Of a DNA stretch of 64,000 bases, positions 44,589-53,512 are shown in pieces (position 1 is the first letter of the stretch; each line of letters opens with the position of its first letter). The notes below the pieces were generated by a model. That model was not told the origin of the DNA. It did not search any database and was given only the letters and a program-made list of their open reading frames with translations. Origin of the DNA: Pigmentibacter ruber (lineage in GTDB: Bacteria > Bdellovibrionota_B > Oligoflexia > Silvanigrellales > Silvanigrellaceae); NCBI RefSeq assembly GCF_009792895.1, contig NZ_WSSC01000004.1, forward strand, positions 124,001 through 188,000, given 5' to 3'. Position numbers and translations under genes: made by a program.

Positions 44589-46040
44589 TTACTCCATCTG
44601 TTTTTTCACTGATGCATTTGAAGGATCACCAACTGAATAAAGCTGGGCAAGTAGAGAGAGCCACCCTGCATCTACGATATAAACGATAGGTGAGTCTGAT
44701 CGTTTTAAATACACATTTTTTTCATTTTTTGGAACCCTATTCCCAACAATTATTTTTATTGGTTGAAGTTTTTCTGTTGCTCCAAATTCAAATGAGAAAA
44801 CTTTTAAAGGTTTTGTCATCCCAAATTGGACTAATTCGCTCTCCGATGGTTTTAAAATAAGATCATCAGCTGTCATAAATTCCCAATTAGAAAAGAAAGA
44901 AAAAGCATCTTGATTTGGAGTCTCAGAGACTGATGGTTGTTGGTTTGGAGAAGTTATTTTGTACCAATTATTATCTTTTTTGACGAAAGCTAGGGTGCTT
45001 GCTAGACTAATTTTATTTATTTTATCAATTGCAACATTTAGCATAACCAATCTATTTTTGAACATTTTTTCTAGAGGAACCAACTCAGGCCAGAGATCTA
45101 AATTTAATTTTGCAATCGAACCATCTTTAACATAAGTATAAATTCCTTCTTTGGTGATACTTAAATCAAATGTATCTATTGCTTTGCCAGAAGAATCCTT
45201 AAAAGAAATATGCGCTACTGGATTTTTCATATTTAGTCTTTCCAGTAGAGCTTCATTAATTTCAGATTTTTCATATATTTTTTTAGCAAGAAGACCTTGA
45301 AATCTCATCAAATAATCTGAGACATAGCTACCGTCGGCAGGCCACTTGTTTGGTTTCAACAATTCCCAGCCATTCTTCTGCTTTCCAATTGAAATCACTG
45401 TCCCATTATTGGTAATTTCAATCGAATGGATATCCTCTTTGGCAAAAGTACTGACCCGCTTACTTCTAAAATCTTCTAATTTTTTATTCCTTATAGATTC
45501 AGAAAAACCATGATCTATCACTAAAAGTTTTGTTTTGCTTGGGTTCATAGCGTAAACAGAAGCGGGAGAAATATTACCTGATACTTTCCCACCTATTTCA
45601 AGAGAACTTCCAATAAATAGTTTACCTTCTTGATTCTTTTTTAACTCCACAGAAATTGTTAAATTAGGTGTCTCCAAACCAAATTGTGCCAACTGTTTTT
45701 TGTCTCCAGTTAGCAATTTTTCTGTATTTGCTAGTTCTTGTTGTATTCCCAATTGTTGAATTGAGGCCAAAATATTATTCACGGCATCTTGATCTGCTGA
45801 CAATTGAAGAGGAGTAACAAGACGCCAAGGTTTATCATTTGCATCACGGACAAAAGTAAAATTCCCAGTAGTATTTTGAATTGAAAATTTTAAAATATCT
45901 TTTGTCTGAAAATAAAGGGCAAAAGAAGCTTCTTTAGCTTTTTCTTCCTTTTTTTCAGTGTAATATCCTTCACCAAAATAAACACCAACTAATGCAGCAA
46001 TTGCAATTACTCCTAAGCCAACTGTAGTAGAAAACTTCAT
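44589..46040 (-). CDS. DUF4340-domain membrane-anchored protein
   Basis: 483 residues from the ATG at 46040, which overlaps the gldG stop (ATGA) and follows AGGAGGAG. One N-terminal membrane span (VGLGVIAIAALVGVYFG) anchors a large periplasmic part made of repeated beta-rich DUF4340 units ('WRLVTPLQLSADQDAVNNIL', 'FGLETPNLTISV', 'FGMTKPLKVFSFEFG'). DUF4340 proteins often accompany GldG-type auxiliary proteins and ABC-2 transporters. It probably forms the external part of that complex. The longer frame to 46121 is an out-of-context extension into gldG. Confidence 0.85.
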   Translation of the reverse strand: MKFSTTVGLGVIAIAALVGVYFGEGYYTEKKEEKAKEASFALYFQTKDILKFSIQNTTGNFTFVRDANDKPWRLVTPLQLSADQDAVNNILASIQQLGIQQELANTEKLLTGDKKQLAQFGLETPNLTISVELKKNQEGKLFIGSSLEIGGKVSGNISPASVYAMNPSKTKLLVIDHGFSESIRNKKLEDFRSKRVSTFAKEDIHSIEITNNGTVISIGKQKNGWELLKPNKWPADGSYVSDYLMRFQGLLAKKIYEKSEINEALLERLNMKNPVAHISFKDSSGKAIDTFDLSITKEGIYTYVKDGSIAKLNLDLWPELVPLEKMFKNRLVMLNVAIDKINKISLASTLAFVKKDNNWYKITSPNQQPSVSETPNQDAFSFFSNWEFMTADDLILKPSESELVQFGMTKPLKVFSFEFGATEKLQPIKIIVGNRVPKNEKNVYLKRSDSPIVYIVDAGWLSLLAQLYSVGDPSNASVKKQME

Positions 46041-47683
46041 GCAGATCTCCTCCTCATCCAAATGAAAAAGCCTGCCAATGCTGTTGAAATAGGTAACACA
46101 CCAGAAAATAAGACTAGCCATAAAGCTGGATTTCGTGTCAAATTAAATTGCTTAGGTGTGAAATCTTTTGTAGGAATAGATACAAGCTCTTGATCTTGAT
46201 ATAAATGAGCAATTGTTAAAGGTAACAATTCTTCACTTATTGGTACAGATTTTGAATATGGTCCTACTAAACTAAATCCATATATAACAACTTCTGATTT
46301 ATCTTTTGCTGCATCTGCTGGTTTAGAAATAGATTTATCAGAGGAAAAATTTGATGCTCCATTAATATCTACACTTACAGCTAATGGCCAAGCTTTGTTT
46401 GGATCAAAATTTTTGTCAGGTATCAACTGAAATGGAGAATTCAAGTCAATTTTATTCCTTGCTTCTGTTGTTATTGTTATAGGAGCTGCATTATAAGCTG
46501 ATGTAAGGACAATTGAATGTGTTTTTATGTTAGAGTTTCCATTTTCATTTAAGACTGTAATTGGTCGAGCTCCATCAATAGGCATTACACCTTGAGCACC
46601 ATATACCTGAGTTATCACTTTAGTAATTGGTGATTCTGTACTAAAATTACTTGCAATAACTGGAGGACGAGACAAATTTTGTTTCATTATTTGTTGCCCA
46701 ATAGGTGTATTAGTATTCAAAGTCAATAATATTGGATCTAATTTTAAATTTAACTTTGTGTATAATTTTTCAAGACCTTGCTCACGATATGGATTTACAA
46801 TTAAAACTAAACGGCCGCCTTGTGCAATAAAGTTCTCTAGAAGAGTTTCTACCTGCTCAGAATAAGTTAGGTTGTTATCACCAGCGACTAAAACTCTTGC
46901 CTCTTTTGGCAAATTTCCTTGCTTAATATTCCATTCTTTAACATCATATGCTTTAGAGCGTAAAGCCATCACTATATCTGAATAATTTTTTTCTGCATTA
47001 CCCTCAGTATTTATAGATGGTTCTCCATGACCTGTTAAGAAGTAAACAACTTTCTTATATTTTATTAAATTAATTATTCCATTTGTTAACTTACTTTCAG
47101 TTATTTGTCCTTCTACTTCACTTTTATTATTATCAGTTAATAATATCAAGCGTGAATAACCTGAAGGTTGTAACTTTTGTAAAATAGCTTTATCTGTTAA
47201 ACTTAACGCTCCCATATACATTAAATTTTTAGAACGACGCATATATAAATTTAATAAATCTGTACTATTGTCACAGTAATTATCGGTAGGATTTGAAGCA
47301 GGAATACAATAAATTTGTACTGGTTTATTTAAAGAGTCTAATAATTTTTCAGACTCATCACTCAATGAATTAATTTTATTATTTGTTAAATCAAAAGTTT
47401 TTGAAAATGTAGTCTTGTTAAGAATAACTGCTGCTAAAATAATAATTGCAACAGCTATTAAACTTGTAACAGCTGCTTGAGCAAAAAATTTGGGAGCATA
47501 TGCTTCGTGCTCTCTGTTTTTCTCGCCAATTGGTAAAATAATATATACAATTATTGCTACTGAGATAGAAACTAAAATAATAGGCAAAGGCTTTGAAATA
47601 AAATATAGGTATTGCCACATTAAGAGTACTAATAGTGCAACAAACAACGCGCCAATAGAAAATTCAAGTTTATGCTTTTTCAT
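46037..47683 (-). CDS. GldG-like ABC transporter auxiliary protein
   Basis: 548 residues. There are two or three N-terminal membrane segments ('FSIGALFVALLVLLMWQYLYF', cut to LLVLLMWQYL, and 'VTSLIAVAIIILAAVIL') and one at the C-terminus ('LWLVLFSGVLPISTALAGFF' followed by RRR). In between is the ABC_transp_aux domain: 'VVYFLTGHGEPSINTEG', 'ARVLVAGDNNLTYSEQVETL', 'GGRLVLIVNPYREQGLEKL'. It matches GldG of the Bacteroidetes gliding apparatus and related proteins of Bdellovibrio and myxobacteria. It works with the GldF-like permease and GldA-like ATPase encoded just upstream. Confidence 0.88.
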   Translation of the reverse strand: MKKHKLEFSIGALFVALLVLLMWQYLYFISKPLPIILVSISVAIIVYIILPIGEKNREHEAYAPKFFAQAAVTSLIAVAIIILAAVILNKTTFSKTFDLTNNKINSLSDESEKLLDSLNKPVQIYCIPASNPTDNYCDNSTDLLNLYMRRSKNLMYMGALSLTDKAILQKLQPSGYSRLILLTDNNKSEVEGQITESKLTNGIINLIKYKKVVYFLTGHGEPSINTEGNAEKNYSDIVMALRSKAYDVKEWNIKQGNLPKEARVLVAGDNNLTYSEQVETLLENFIAQGGRLVLIVNPYREQGLEKLYTKLNLKLDPILLTLNTNTPIGQQIMKQNLSRPPVIASNFSTESPITKVITQVYGAQGVMPIDGARPITVLNENGNSNIKTHSIVLTSAYNAAPITITTEARNKIDLNSPFQLIPDKNFDPNKAWPLAVSVDINGASNFSSDKSISKPADAAKDKSEVVIYGFSLVGPYSKSVPISEELLPLTIAHLYQDQELVSIPTKDFTPKQFNLTRNPALWLVLFSGVLPISTALAGFFIWMRRRSA

Positions 47684-47686
47684 TTT

Positions 47687-48415
47687 TTATAATCTCCACT
47701 TTTTACTTTCCATTACAAAACGACAAAGAACTAAGAAAACAAAAATGATAGCTAAATAAGTAGCTAGAGATCCTGTTTTAATTAAACCTCTAGTAAAATC
47801 TGAACTAAGTTCTAATAAATTAACATTTTTTCTATACCAATCTGGTACGCCTGTAATAAAGCCTGAAAGTATAAAAATTAAGATAAAAAAAGTAGACCCA
47901 AGATAACTTAGGACAGGATTTTTTGTCAAAGAACTAATAAATAATCCTATGGAGACAATTGCAGCTGAATTTAACACCAACCCAAGCCAACCAGTAAATA
48001 AAACCTTTAGATCAGGTTGGGTAAATATAAATGAATAAAGTGGATAAATTAACATTAAAGTAATTAATACACCAAAATAAAACATAATTCCTAAAAATTT
48101 ACCTAACACAATTTCCCAAGTAGAGATGGGAGCAGCTGAATGCAAGCGATAAGTACCACTCCCTAAATCTTCACTAATTGCCCGCATAGTAAATGCAGGA
48201 ATTATAAATATATTAATATAGTTTAAAAAACCAAGAACTTGTCCAAAAATATCTGCGACAGGATCTATTGATTGTCCTCGGATAAGTAACATATTTACAA
48301 CAATAAAAAAAACTATTCCTGAAATTACAAAAATGATACAGGCAGCAATCCAGCCAAGGGGAGTTCCAAAAAATCCTTTAAAATCTCTTTCAGCAATTGA
48401 TAATGTTGCGCTCAT
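47687..48415 (-). CDS. GldF-like ABC-2 permease
   Basis: 242 residues with six hydrophobic segments of the ABC-2 type. It has 'AERDFKGFFGTPLGWIAAC' at the N-terminus, 'FIIPAFTMRAISEDLGSGTY' (the conserved ABC-2 loop), and 'LSSDFTRGLIKTGSLATYLA' before the last segment. It starts within the ATPase gene (ATGA overlap 48412-48415) and is followed by gldG after 3 nt. The substrate is unknown. In Bacteroidetes the homologue belongs to the gliding machinery. Confidence 0.9.
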   Translation of the reverse strand: MSATLSIAERDFKGFFGTPLGWIAACIIFVISGIVFFIVVNMLLIRGQSIDPVADIFGQVLGFLNYINIFIIPAFTMRAISEDLGSGTYRLHSAAPISTWEIVLGKFLGIMFYFGVLITLMLIYPLYSFIFTQPDLKVLFTGWLGLVLNSAAIVSIGLFISSLTKNPVLSYLGSTFFILIFILSGFITGVPDWYRKNVNLLELSSDFTRGLIKTGSLATYLAIIFVFLVLCRFVMESKKWRL

Positions 48416-49392
48416 AAAAGTTCTCCTGAAGGTAAAATTTGAACTTGATGATGTCCTGGTTGTGAACGAATCACTTCAAAAAATAATTCTTCTAATCCTT
48501 CTTTTTTCTCTTCAATACCTATTAAAGGAAAATTTTGTTGCACAATTTGCTCTGTTACATTAGCTATGCTTTCATTATTTCTATCAGCCCAAAACTCATT
48601 ACCAAATTCAACTAAAATAGAATTTAATTTTTGTGACATAGGTTTTGCTGATTTTACATAATTACGTTGTTGAAACCAATGCAAAGCACTTTCTGCTTTT
48701 GAAGCAAATGTATAAAGGTAATATGCAGGCTTTGTTGAATCATTTTGAATTGAAGTTTTTGCTGCAATATGACCTTGATTAATAATTATAACCTCATCAC
48801 ATGTTGCCTGCACTTCTGATAGAATATGAGAACTTAAAATAACAGTGCGTTCTTTTGCTAATTTTTTGATTAACTTTCTAATATGTAAAATTTGATTTGG
48901 ATCCAAACCTTCTGTTGGCTCATCTAATATTAAAACATTTGGTTTATGAACTAAAGCTGAGCATAACGCAACTCTTTGTCTGTAACCTTTTGAAAGATTT
49001 CCGATGATTCTATTTGCAACGTCACTAACATCGCACTCTTCAATCACTCTATCTACTTCACTTTTTCTTATTTTAGGGCTTATACCTCTGATTTTAGCAA
49101 CATAGGTGACAAAATCTTTCACCTTCATATCTTTATATAAAGGTGGATTATCAGGCAAATAACCAACTTGTTCCTTTACATCTTTAGATTGGGTAACTAC
49201 ATTATAACCGCAAATTTTTACTTCACCTGAACTAGGCCCTAATAATCCGGCTAAAATGTCCATTGTTGTTGATTTACCTGATCCATTTGGTCCTAAAAAC
49301 CCGCAGACTCTTCCAGTTCCAACTGAAAAATTTAAATTATGTAAAACTTTTCGTTCACCAAAAAGCTTTACCAAGCTGTTCACTTCGATCAT
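48412..49392 (-). CDS. GldA-like ABC transporter ATPase
   Basis: 326 residues. Walker A 'GFLGPNGSGKSTTMDILAGL', Q-loop 'VGYLPDNPPLYKDM', signature 'LSKGYRQRVALCSAL', Walker B 'VLILDEPTEGLDP' and the switch His in 'TVILSSHILSEVQ' are all present. A C-terminal DUF4162-like part follows residue 225. It is the first gene of the operon and overlaps the permease gene by 4 nt. It energises the ABC-2/GldG complex. Confidence 0.95.
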   Translation of the reverse strand: MIEVNSLVKLFGERKVLHNLNFSVGTGRVCGFLGPNGSGKSTTMDILAGLLGPSSGEVKICGYNVVTQSKDVKEQVGYLPDNPPLYKDMKVKDFVTYVAKIRGISPKIRKSEVDRVIEECDVSDVANRIIGNLSKGYRQRVALCSALVHKPNVLILDEPTEGLDPNQILHIRKLIKKLAKERTVILSSHILSEVQATCDEVIIINQGHIAAKTSIQNDSTKPAYYLYTFASKAESALHWFQQRNYVKSAKPMSQKLNSILVEFGNEFWADRNNESIANVTEQIVQQNFPLIGIEEKKEGLEELFFEVIRSQPGHHQVQILPSGELL

Positions 49393-49553
49393 TTTGACCT
49401 CCTCAAAAAAGCCCTAATTTTCGATCCAAAATATTATTTATATACGGCAAAAACGTACCGTCAAATTGCCAATATATTAATGTCTAAGCAGAATATAAGC
49501 AAATTCAAGAGAAGCAACACCTCCTCCGATTAAAAAATGCAAAATGGATAGAA

Positions 49554-50072
49554 ATGCAAGAAAGGTCTTATGCCATGCGGAAAAGGAAATTTGGAGATCA
49601 AACCTTTGCAAAAAAGGTTGCTGAACTCAATAGAAAAGCAATGGCGCAAGAACATATTGTTAATTTAGAGGCATACCGAGCTGCTTCAAGAAAACCAGAA
49701 GCAAAAACGATACTGGTTGTGGATGATGAACCTGTGATGCGCAACGCTATCAAAAGAATTTTTGAAAAAGATAATTATCGAGTTCTGCTTGCAAAAGATG
49801 CAATGGAACTCTCAAAAATAATTGAAGATACCAAGCTTGATCTCATTCTTTTGGATATTCAACTTCCCTGGGTTGACGGATATGAACTTTGTGCTTTACT
49901 AAAATCACATCCCCTTCTAAAAAATTTGCCAGTCGCATTTGTTTCGGGCAATAAAACAGAAGAGGATATTCGCAAAGGTTTTGATGCAGGTTGTGATGAA
50001 TATATTACAAAACCTTTTGAAGTTGAAGCAATACAAAAAATGGTGAGTCAATTACTACTGAAGTCGAGTTAA
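49554..50072 (+). CDS. Single-domain response regulator with basic N-terminal extension
   Basis: 172 residues. The receiver domain (50-170) has 'ILVVDDEPVMRNAI' (acidic pair), the phospho-Asp in 'LDLILLDIQLPWVDG', the Thr/Ser position 'VAFVSGNK', and 'YITKPFEVEAI' (Lys). The first 50 residues are basic and helical (MRKRKFGDQTFAKKVAEL). There is no output domain. ATGs at 49554 and 49575 are both possible. It diverges from the gldA operon, which suggests but does not prove a regulatory link, and it is followed 6 nt later by lysC. Confidence 0.85.
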   Translation: MQERSYAMRKRKFGDQTFAKKVAELNRKAMAQEHIVNLEAYRAASRKPEAKTILVVDDEPVMRNAIKRIFEKDNYRVLLAKDAMELSKIIEDTKLDLILLDIQLPWVDGYELCALLKSHPLLKNLPVAFVSGNKTEEDIRKGFDAGCDEYITKPFEVEAIQKMVSQLLLKSS

Positions 50073-50078
50073 AGAAAC

Positions 50079-50861
50079 ATGGAACAAAAAAAATGTATTG
50101 TATTAAAATTTGGGGGGGCTTCTGTAAGTTCCCCCGAAGCATTTGCTTCTATTGCAGATATTATTTTGCATCGTAGATCAGTTTTTAAACAAGTTGTCGT
50201 AGTTGTCAGTGCTATGGGCGACACTACTGATGAACTCATTGCATTAGCACACAAAGTAAATCCTAATCCTCCAAGAAGAGAGCTAGACATGCTTGTTTCT
50301 GTAGGAGAAAGAATAAGTATTGCATTACTTGCGATGGCTCTAGCCGCTAAAAACACAGAAGCCATAAGTTTCACAGGAAGCCAATCGGGAATTTTAACTA
50401 CGAATGATCATGCCAATGCAAAAATTATATCAGTAAAACCCCAAAGGTTATTACCACAGTTAGAAAATGGAAAAATTGTTATTGTTGCTGGGTTCCAAGG
50501 GATGAGTCAAGGTGGTGATATTACCACTTTAGGGCGAGGAGGCTCTGATACTACTGCAGTTGCATTAGCCATTGCATTACAAGCAGAAAAGGTTGAATTT
50601 TATAAAGATGTTAATGGAATATATGATAAAGATCCCAAAAAATATTCTGGAGCAAAATTACTTAATCAATTAAGCTATAAAGAAGCTTATGCTATCATGG
50701 AACAAGGAGCACAAGTTTTGCATGCAAGATGTGTTAGGCTTGCTGAAAAAAACTGTCTTCCTCTCAAAGTGTTACCTTTTAACAATTTTTTAGATGAAAA
50801 GCTTGGCACAACCATTCAAGACACTGTAAAGTTAAAGAATACTATTTCATATGAAGACTGA
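50079..50861 (+). CDS. lysC: Aspartokinase catalytic domain without ACT domains
   Basis: 260 residues. The amino-acid-kinase signature of aspartokinases 'VLKFGGASVSSPEAF' opens the protein, followed by 'SVGERISIALLAMAL', 'FTGSQSGILTTNDHANA', 'TTLGRGGSDTTAVALA' and 'KDVNGIYDKDPKKY'. It stops after 'KLGTTIQDT', where normal aspartokinases (about 400 or more residues) continue into two ACT domains. It should therefore be insensitive to lysine or threonine. The gene follows the response regulator by 6 nt. A separate full-length aspartokinase may exist elsewhere (the fragment at position 3 is a faint candidate). Confidence 0.88.
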   Translation: MEQKKCIVLKFGGASVSSPEAFASIADIILHRRSVFKQVVVVVSAMGDTTDELIALAHKVNPNPPRRELDMLVSVGERISIALLAMALAAKNTEAISFTGSQSGILTTNDHANAKIISVKPQRLLPQLENGKIVIVAGFQGMSQGGDITTLGRGGSDTTAVALAIALQAEKVEFYKDVNGIYDKDPKKYSGAKLLNQLSYKEAYAIMEQGAQVLHARCVRLAEKNCLPLKVLPFNNFLDEKLGTTIQDTVKLKNTISYED

Positions 50862-50884
50862 AATTATTAAATTCGGAGTTTCTA

Positions 50885-51568
50885 ATGAAAAATATTGTTA
50901 TTGTAGGAGCTTCTGGCCTTGTTGGTAGTAATGTCCTCACACTACTTAAAAATACTCCAGACATATCTGTCATATGTTTAGTTAGACATCCAAATAAAAT
51001 TGAAACTACAGCAAATATAAAAGAAATAGTTTTTAATTTTGAAAACGAAGAAGAATATAAGAAAATTGGCAATGATATTCCTTGTCAAATCTTTTTTTGC
51101 TGCATTGGTACAACATTAAGAAAAGCAAAATCCTTAGAAAGTTTTCATCGGGTTGATAGAGATTATCCTATAAAATTTATTGAATATATAAAGAAAAACA
51201 CACCAAATTCATTATTTGTGTTTATTTCTAGTATTGGCGTATCAAACCCTCGCGGCTATTATTTATCCGCAAAATGTGAAGTAGAAAAAGCCATTACAAA
51301 AAGTTTGTTACATTATATCATTGTTAGACCAAGCGTTTTACTTGGTAAAAGAAGTGAATTTAGATTAGCTGAAACAGTTGGTGGTTTTTTTCTTTCAAAA
51401 ATAGAAAAACTAACTAAAAAATTTAATATTGATGACGCATTATCATTTAGCAAATTTGCTCCCATTGAAGCTTCTAAAGTAGCAAAAGCTATGGTTCATC
51501 ATGCATTAAATTTTGATAAATCTATTCCAGGTATGGTTCTTGAAGGCGATAGTTTAAATAATTTTTAA
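50885..51568 (+). CDS. NAD(P)-binding Rossmann protein, HTATIP2-like SDR
   Basis: 227 residues. The N-terminus 'KNIVIVGASGLVGSNVLTLL' binds NAD(P). 'IFFCCIGTTLRKAKSLESF' (the G-T loop) and 'FVFISSIGVSNPRGYYLSAK' (Ser...Tyr-x-x-x-Lys, with YLSAK) are as in atypical SDRs of the HTATIP2/Rossmann group. It lies 23 nt after lysC and is likely co-transcribed. The substrate is unknown. Confidence 0.75.
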   Translation: MKNIVIVGASGLVGSNVLTLLKNTPDISVICLVRHPNKIETTANIKEIVFNFENEEEYKKIGNDIPCQIFFCCIGTTLRKAKSLESFHRVDRDYPIKFIEYIKKNTPNSLFVFISSIGVSNPRGYYLSAKCEVEKAITKSLLHYIIVRPSVLLGKRSEFRLAETVGGFFLSKIEKLTKKFNIDDALSFSKFAPIEASKVAKAMVHHALNFDKSIPGMVLEGDSLNNF

Positions 51569-52006
51569 ACTATTTTTTTAGAATTGATATCTATCTTTCC
51601 CTAACTCAAAAAATTTGCACTTAAGTGAAAAAGGTTTTTACATTTCCTCCTCATGCTATAATTAACAAAAAATATATTATTGCAAAAAATTTGCTTTAAT
51701 TCTTCGCTAAGATATAAAAAATATTTATAAATAGTTTCCAATTTGAAATCCTATTGACTCTCCAAAATTCTAAAAAATTAGTTTGTATTTTTCTATAATT
51801 CTATATTTTTAAAGAAATAATATTTTTCCAAAAATTAGCGCTGAAAAAATTTGCTATAAATTAAGTCATAAATAAATCTTATATCGATATTGTACTATCA
51901 ATTTTTTTTATGTAGTCTTCCTTGAGAGCCACTGAAGAGGGCTATACAACACAACTACTCACATTTAAGTTTAGCTTTTGTTAAACTTGGAAAGATTTAA
52001 TTTTTC
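51569..52006 (+). promoter_or_regulatory. 438-nt AT-rich gap with an inverted repeat
   Basis: There is no credible gene. Close to the right end AAGTTTA (51967-51973) and TAAACTT (51982-51988) form a perfect 7-bp dyad 18 nt before the next start codon, which could be an operator of the cluster beginning at 52007. Confidence 0.4.
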
Positions 52007-52396
52007 ATGAAATCAGCGCGATTTATCGCTATAAGCAACAAACTCTTCTCAGCTCACAAAATAAAAATATTTAAAATATTTTTATTTACTTTTGTTTACA
52101 TATTTTTAAATACAAATCATCCATGTTACAAACTTAATCAACAAACAATTTTACTTGAATCCAATTTATCTAAAAACATCAGTTCAAATAAAAAAATCAT
52201 TTATAATGAAAATTCTAATTATAATCCTAATTGCTTAACTTGCTTTGACAGCGATCAGTGCTGTAAAAGTTTTATGACTAAAAGTGTTCAACATACTTTC
52301 TTTAATTTGAATCTTTTCCCAATAAGTTCTTATTTTGATAGAAAAATTAAATTCATAACATCTCTTAATGATATATTTCGACCACCCATTTCTTAA
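52007..52396 (+). CDS. Small secreted or membrane protein of unknown function
   Basis: 129 residues. One hydrophobic segment (IFKIFLFTFVYIFL) near residue 25 is preceded by Lys/Arg, so a signal peptide or anchor is likely. The mature part holds a cysteine cluster (CLTCFDSDQCC, residues 76-86) and ends in 'IFRPPIS'. It stands 63 nt upstream of the SbnA-like gene and may be its first partner. The ribosome-binding site is weak, so the reading frame is only moderately certain. I recognise no family. Confidence 0.5.
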   Translation: MKSARFIAISNKLFSAHKIKIFKIFLFTFVYIFLNTNHPCYKLNQQTILLESNLSKNISSNKKIIYNENSNYNPNCLTCFDSDQCCKSFMTKSVQHTFFNLNLFPISSYFDRKIKFITSLNDIFRPPIS

Positions 52397-52459
52397 TCTA
52401 ATTTTTTTGAAATTAACTACATTTTAAATATTTATATTCATCTTTAAAAGGATTAAGAC

Positions 52460-53512
52460 ATGAAAAATCTTTACCAAAATGTAATGGAATCCGTTGGAAA
52501 TGTACCCACTGTCCGTTTAAATAATATAAGTGAAATTTGCAAAATTCATAAATTGTATCTTAAACTTGAGTCTTGCAATCCAGGTGGAAGCATAAAAGAA
52601 AAAAATGCCGTTTATTTAATAGAACAAGCAGAAAAAAAGGGGTTACTTTCAAAAGGTGGAATTATTGTGGAATCAAGCTCCGGCAATTTTGGAATTGGGC
52701 TTGCTATAGTCGGAGCAGCAAAAAACTATAAAGTATTTATTGTAGTTGATGCAAAAACTCCTTCAGCAACCAGAAAAATGCTTGAAGCATATGGAGCGAC
52801 TTTAATTGATGTTCCTTTATCAGAAGCAGACGCAAATGGCTCTATGCAAGTTGCAAGAATGAAAAAAGCAGAAGAAATTGCAAAATCAACTGTTGGAGCT
52901 TGGTATCCTTGTCAACATAAAAATTCAGAAAATCCAACGGCACATAGTATTTTTACCGCACAAGAAATAGTTGATAATTTTGCCGGAGCACCGGACGCTA
53001 TTGTAATTGGTTTAAGCACTTCAGGACAATTAACAGGAATTGGATCTTATTTTAAAAAGTTTTATCCTAATACTAAGATTATTGCCGTTGATGTCGCTGG
53101 GTCAAGTATTCTTGGCACGCCACCGCATCCCTATAAAATGACTGGCTTAGGACTTTCATTTACCCCCCCACAATTTAATGAAAATTTAATAGATATTGCT
53201 TATAGCGTTAAAGACAATTTAGCTTTTTCCGTTTGTCATGCACTAGCAAAAAAAGAAGGTTTACTGCTTGGAGGTTCTACAGGGGCTATTGTTGCTGCAG
53301 GAGTTTCCTATGCACTTACATTACAAAAAGAGCAATCTATTTTAATGATCAATCCAGATAGAGGTGATAGGTATTTGGATACAATTTATAATAAACAATG
53401 GATAGAAAAACAAAATATCAATATAAATTCTTTAGATTCTCTTCAAAATGAATTTATGAATTTAAAACCTATTGAAAATTTTTACTATAAAAAGCAAAGT
53501 AAAATATCATGA
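52460..53512 (+). CDS. SbnA-like PLP synthase (cysteine-synthase fold)
   Basis: 350 residues, a fold-type II PLP enzyme. K46 in 'NPGGSIKEKNA' forms the Schiff base, 'SSSGNFGIGLA' is the substrate loop, 'GLSTSGQLTGIG' is the phosphate-binding loop (Ser-rich, unlike the GTGGT of CysK), and 'GGSTGAIVAAG' contacts the pyridine ring. The ending 'PDRGDRYLDTIYNKQW' is typical of this family. The Ser-rich loop and downstream partners suggest it takes an O-phospho-amino acid, as SbnA does in 2,3-diaminopropionate formation. It overlaps the exporter by 4 nt. A plain cysteine synthase is the alternative. Confidence 0.75.
   Translation: MKNLYQNVMESVGNVPTVRLNNISEICKIHKLYLKLESCNPGGSIKEKNAVYLIEQAEKKGLLSKGGIIVESSSGNFGIGLAIVGAAKNYKVFIVVDAKTPSATRKMLEAYGATLIDVPLSEADANGSMQVARMKKAEEIAKSTVGAWYPCQHKNSENPTAHSIFTAQEIVDNFAGAPDAIVIGLSTSGQLTGIGSYFKKFYPNTKIIAVDVAGSSILGTPPHPYKMTGLGLSFTPPQFNENLIDIAYSVKDNLAFSVCHALAKKEGLLLGGSTGAIVAAGVSYALTLQKEQSILMINPDRGDRYLDTIYNKQWIEKQNININSLDSLQNEFMNLKPIENFYYKKQSKIS

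Noticed and set aside
47418-47759. Open frames on both strands at the gldG/gldF junction
   Set aside because: They overlap well-supported genes and have no start signals.
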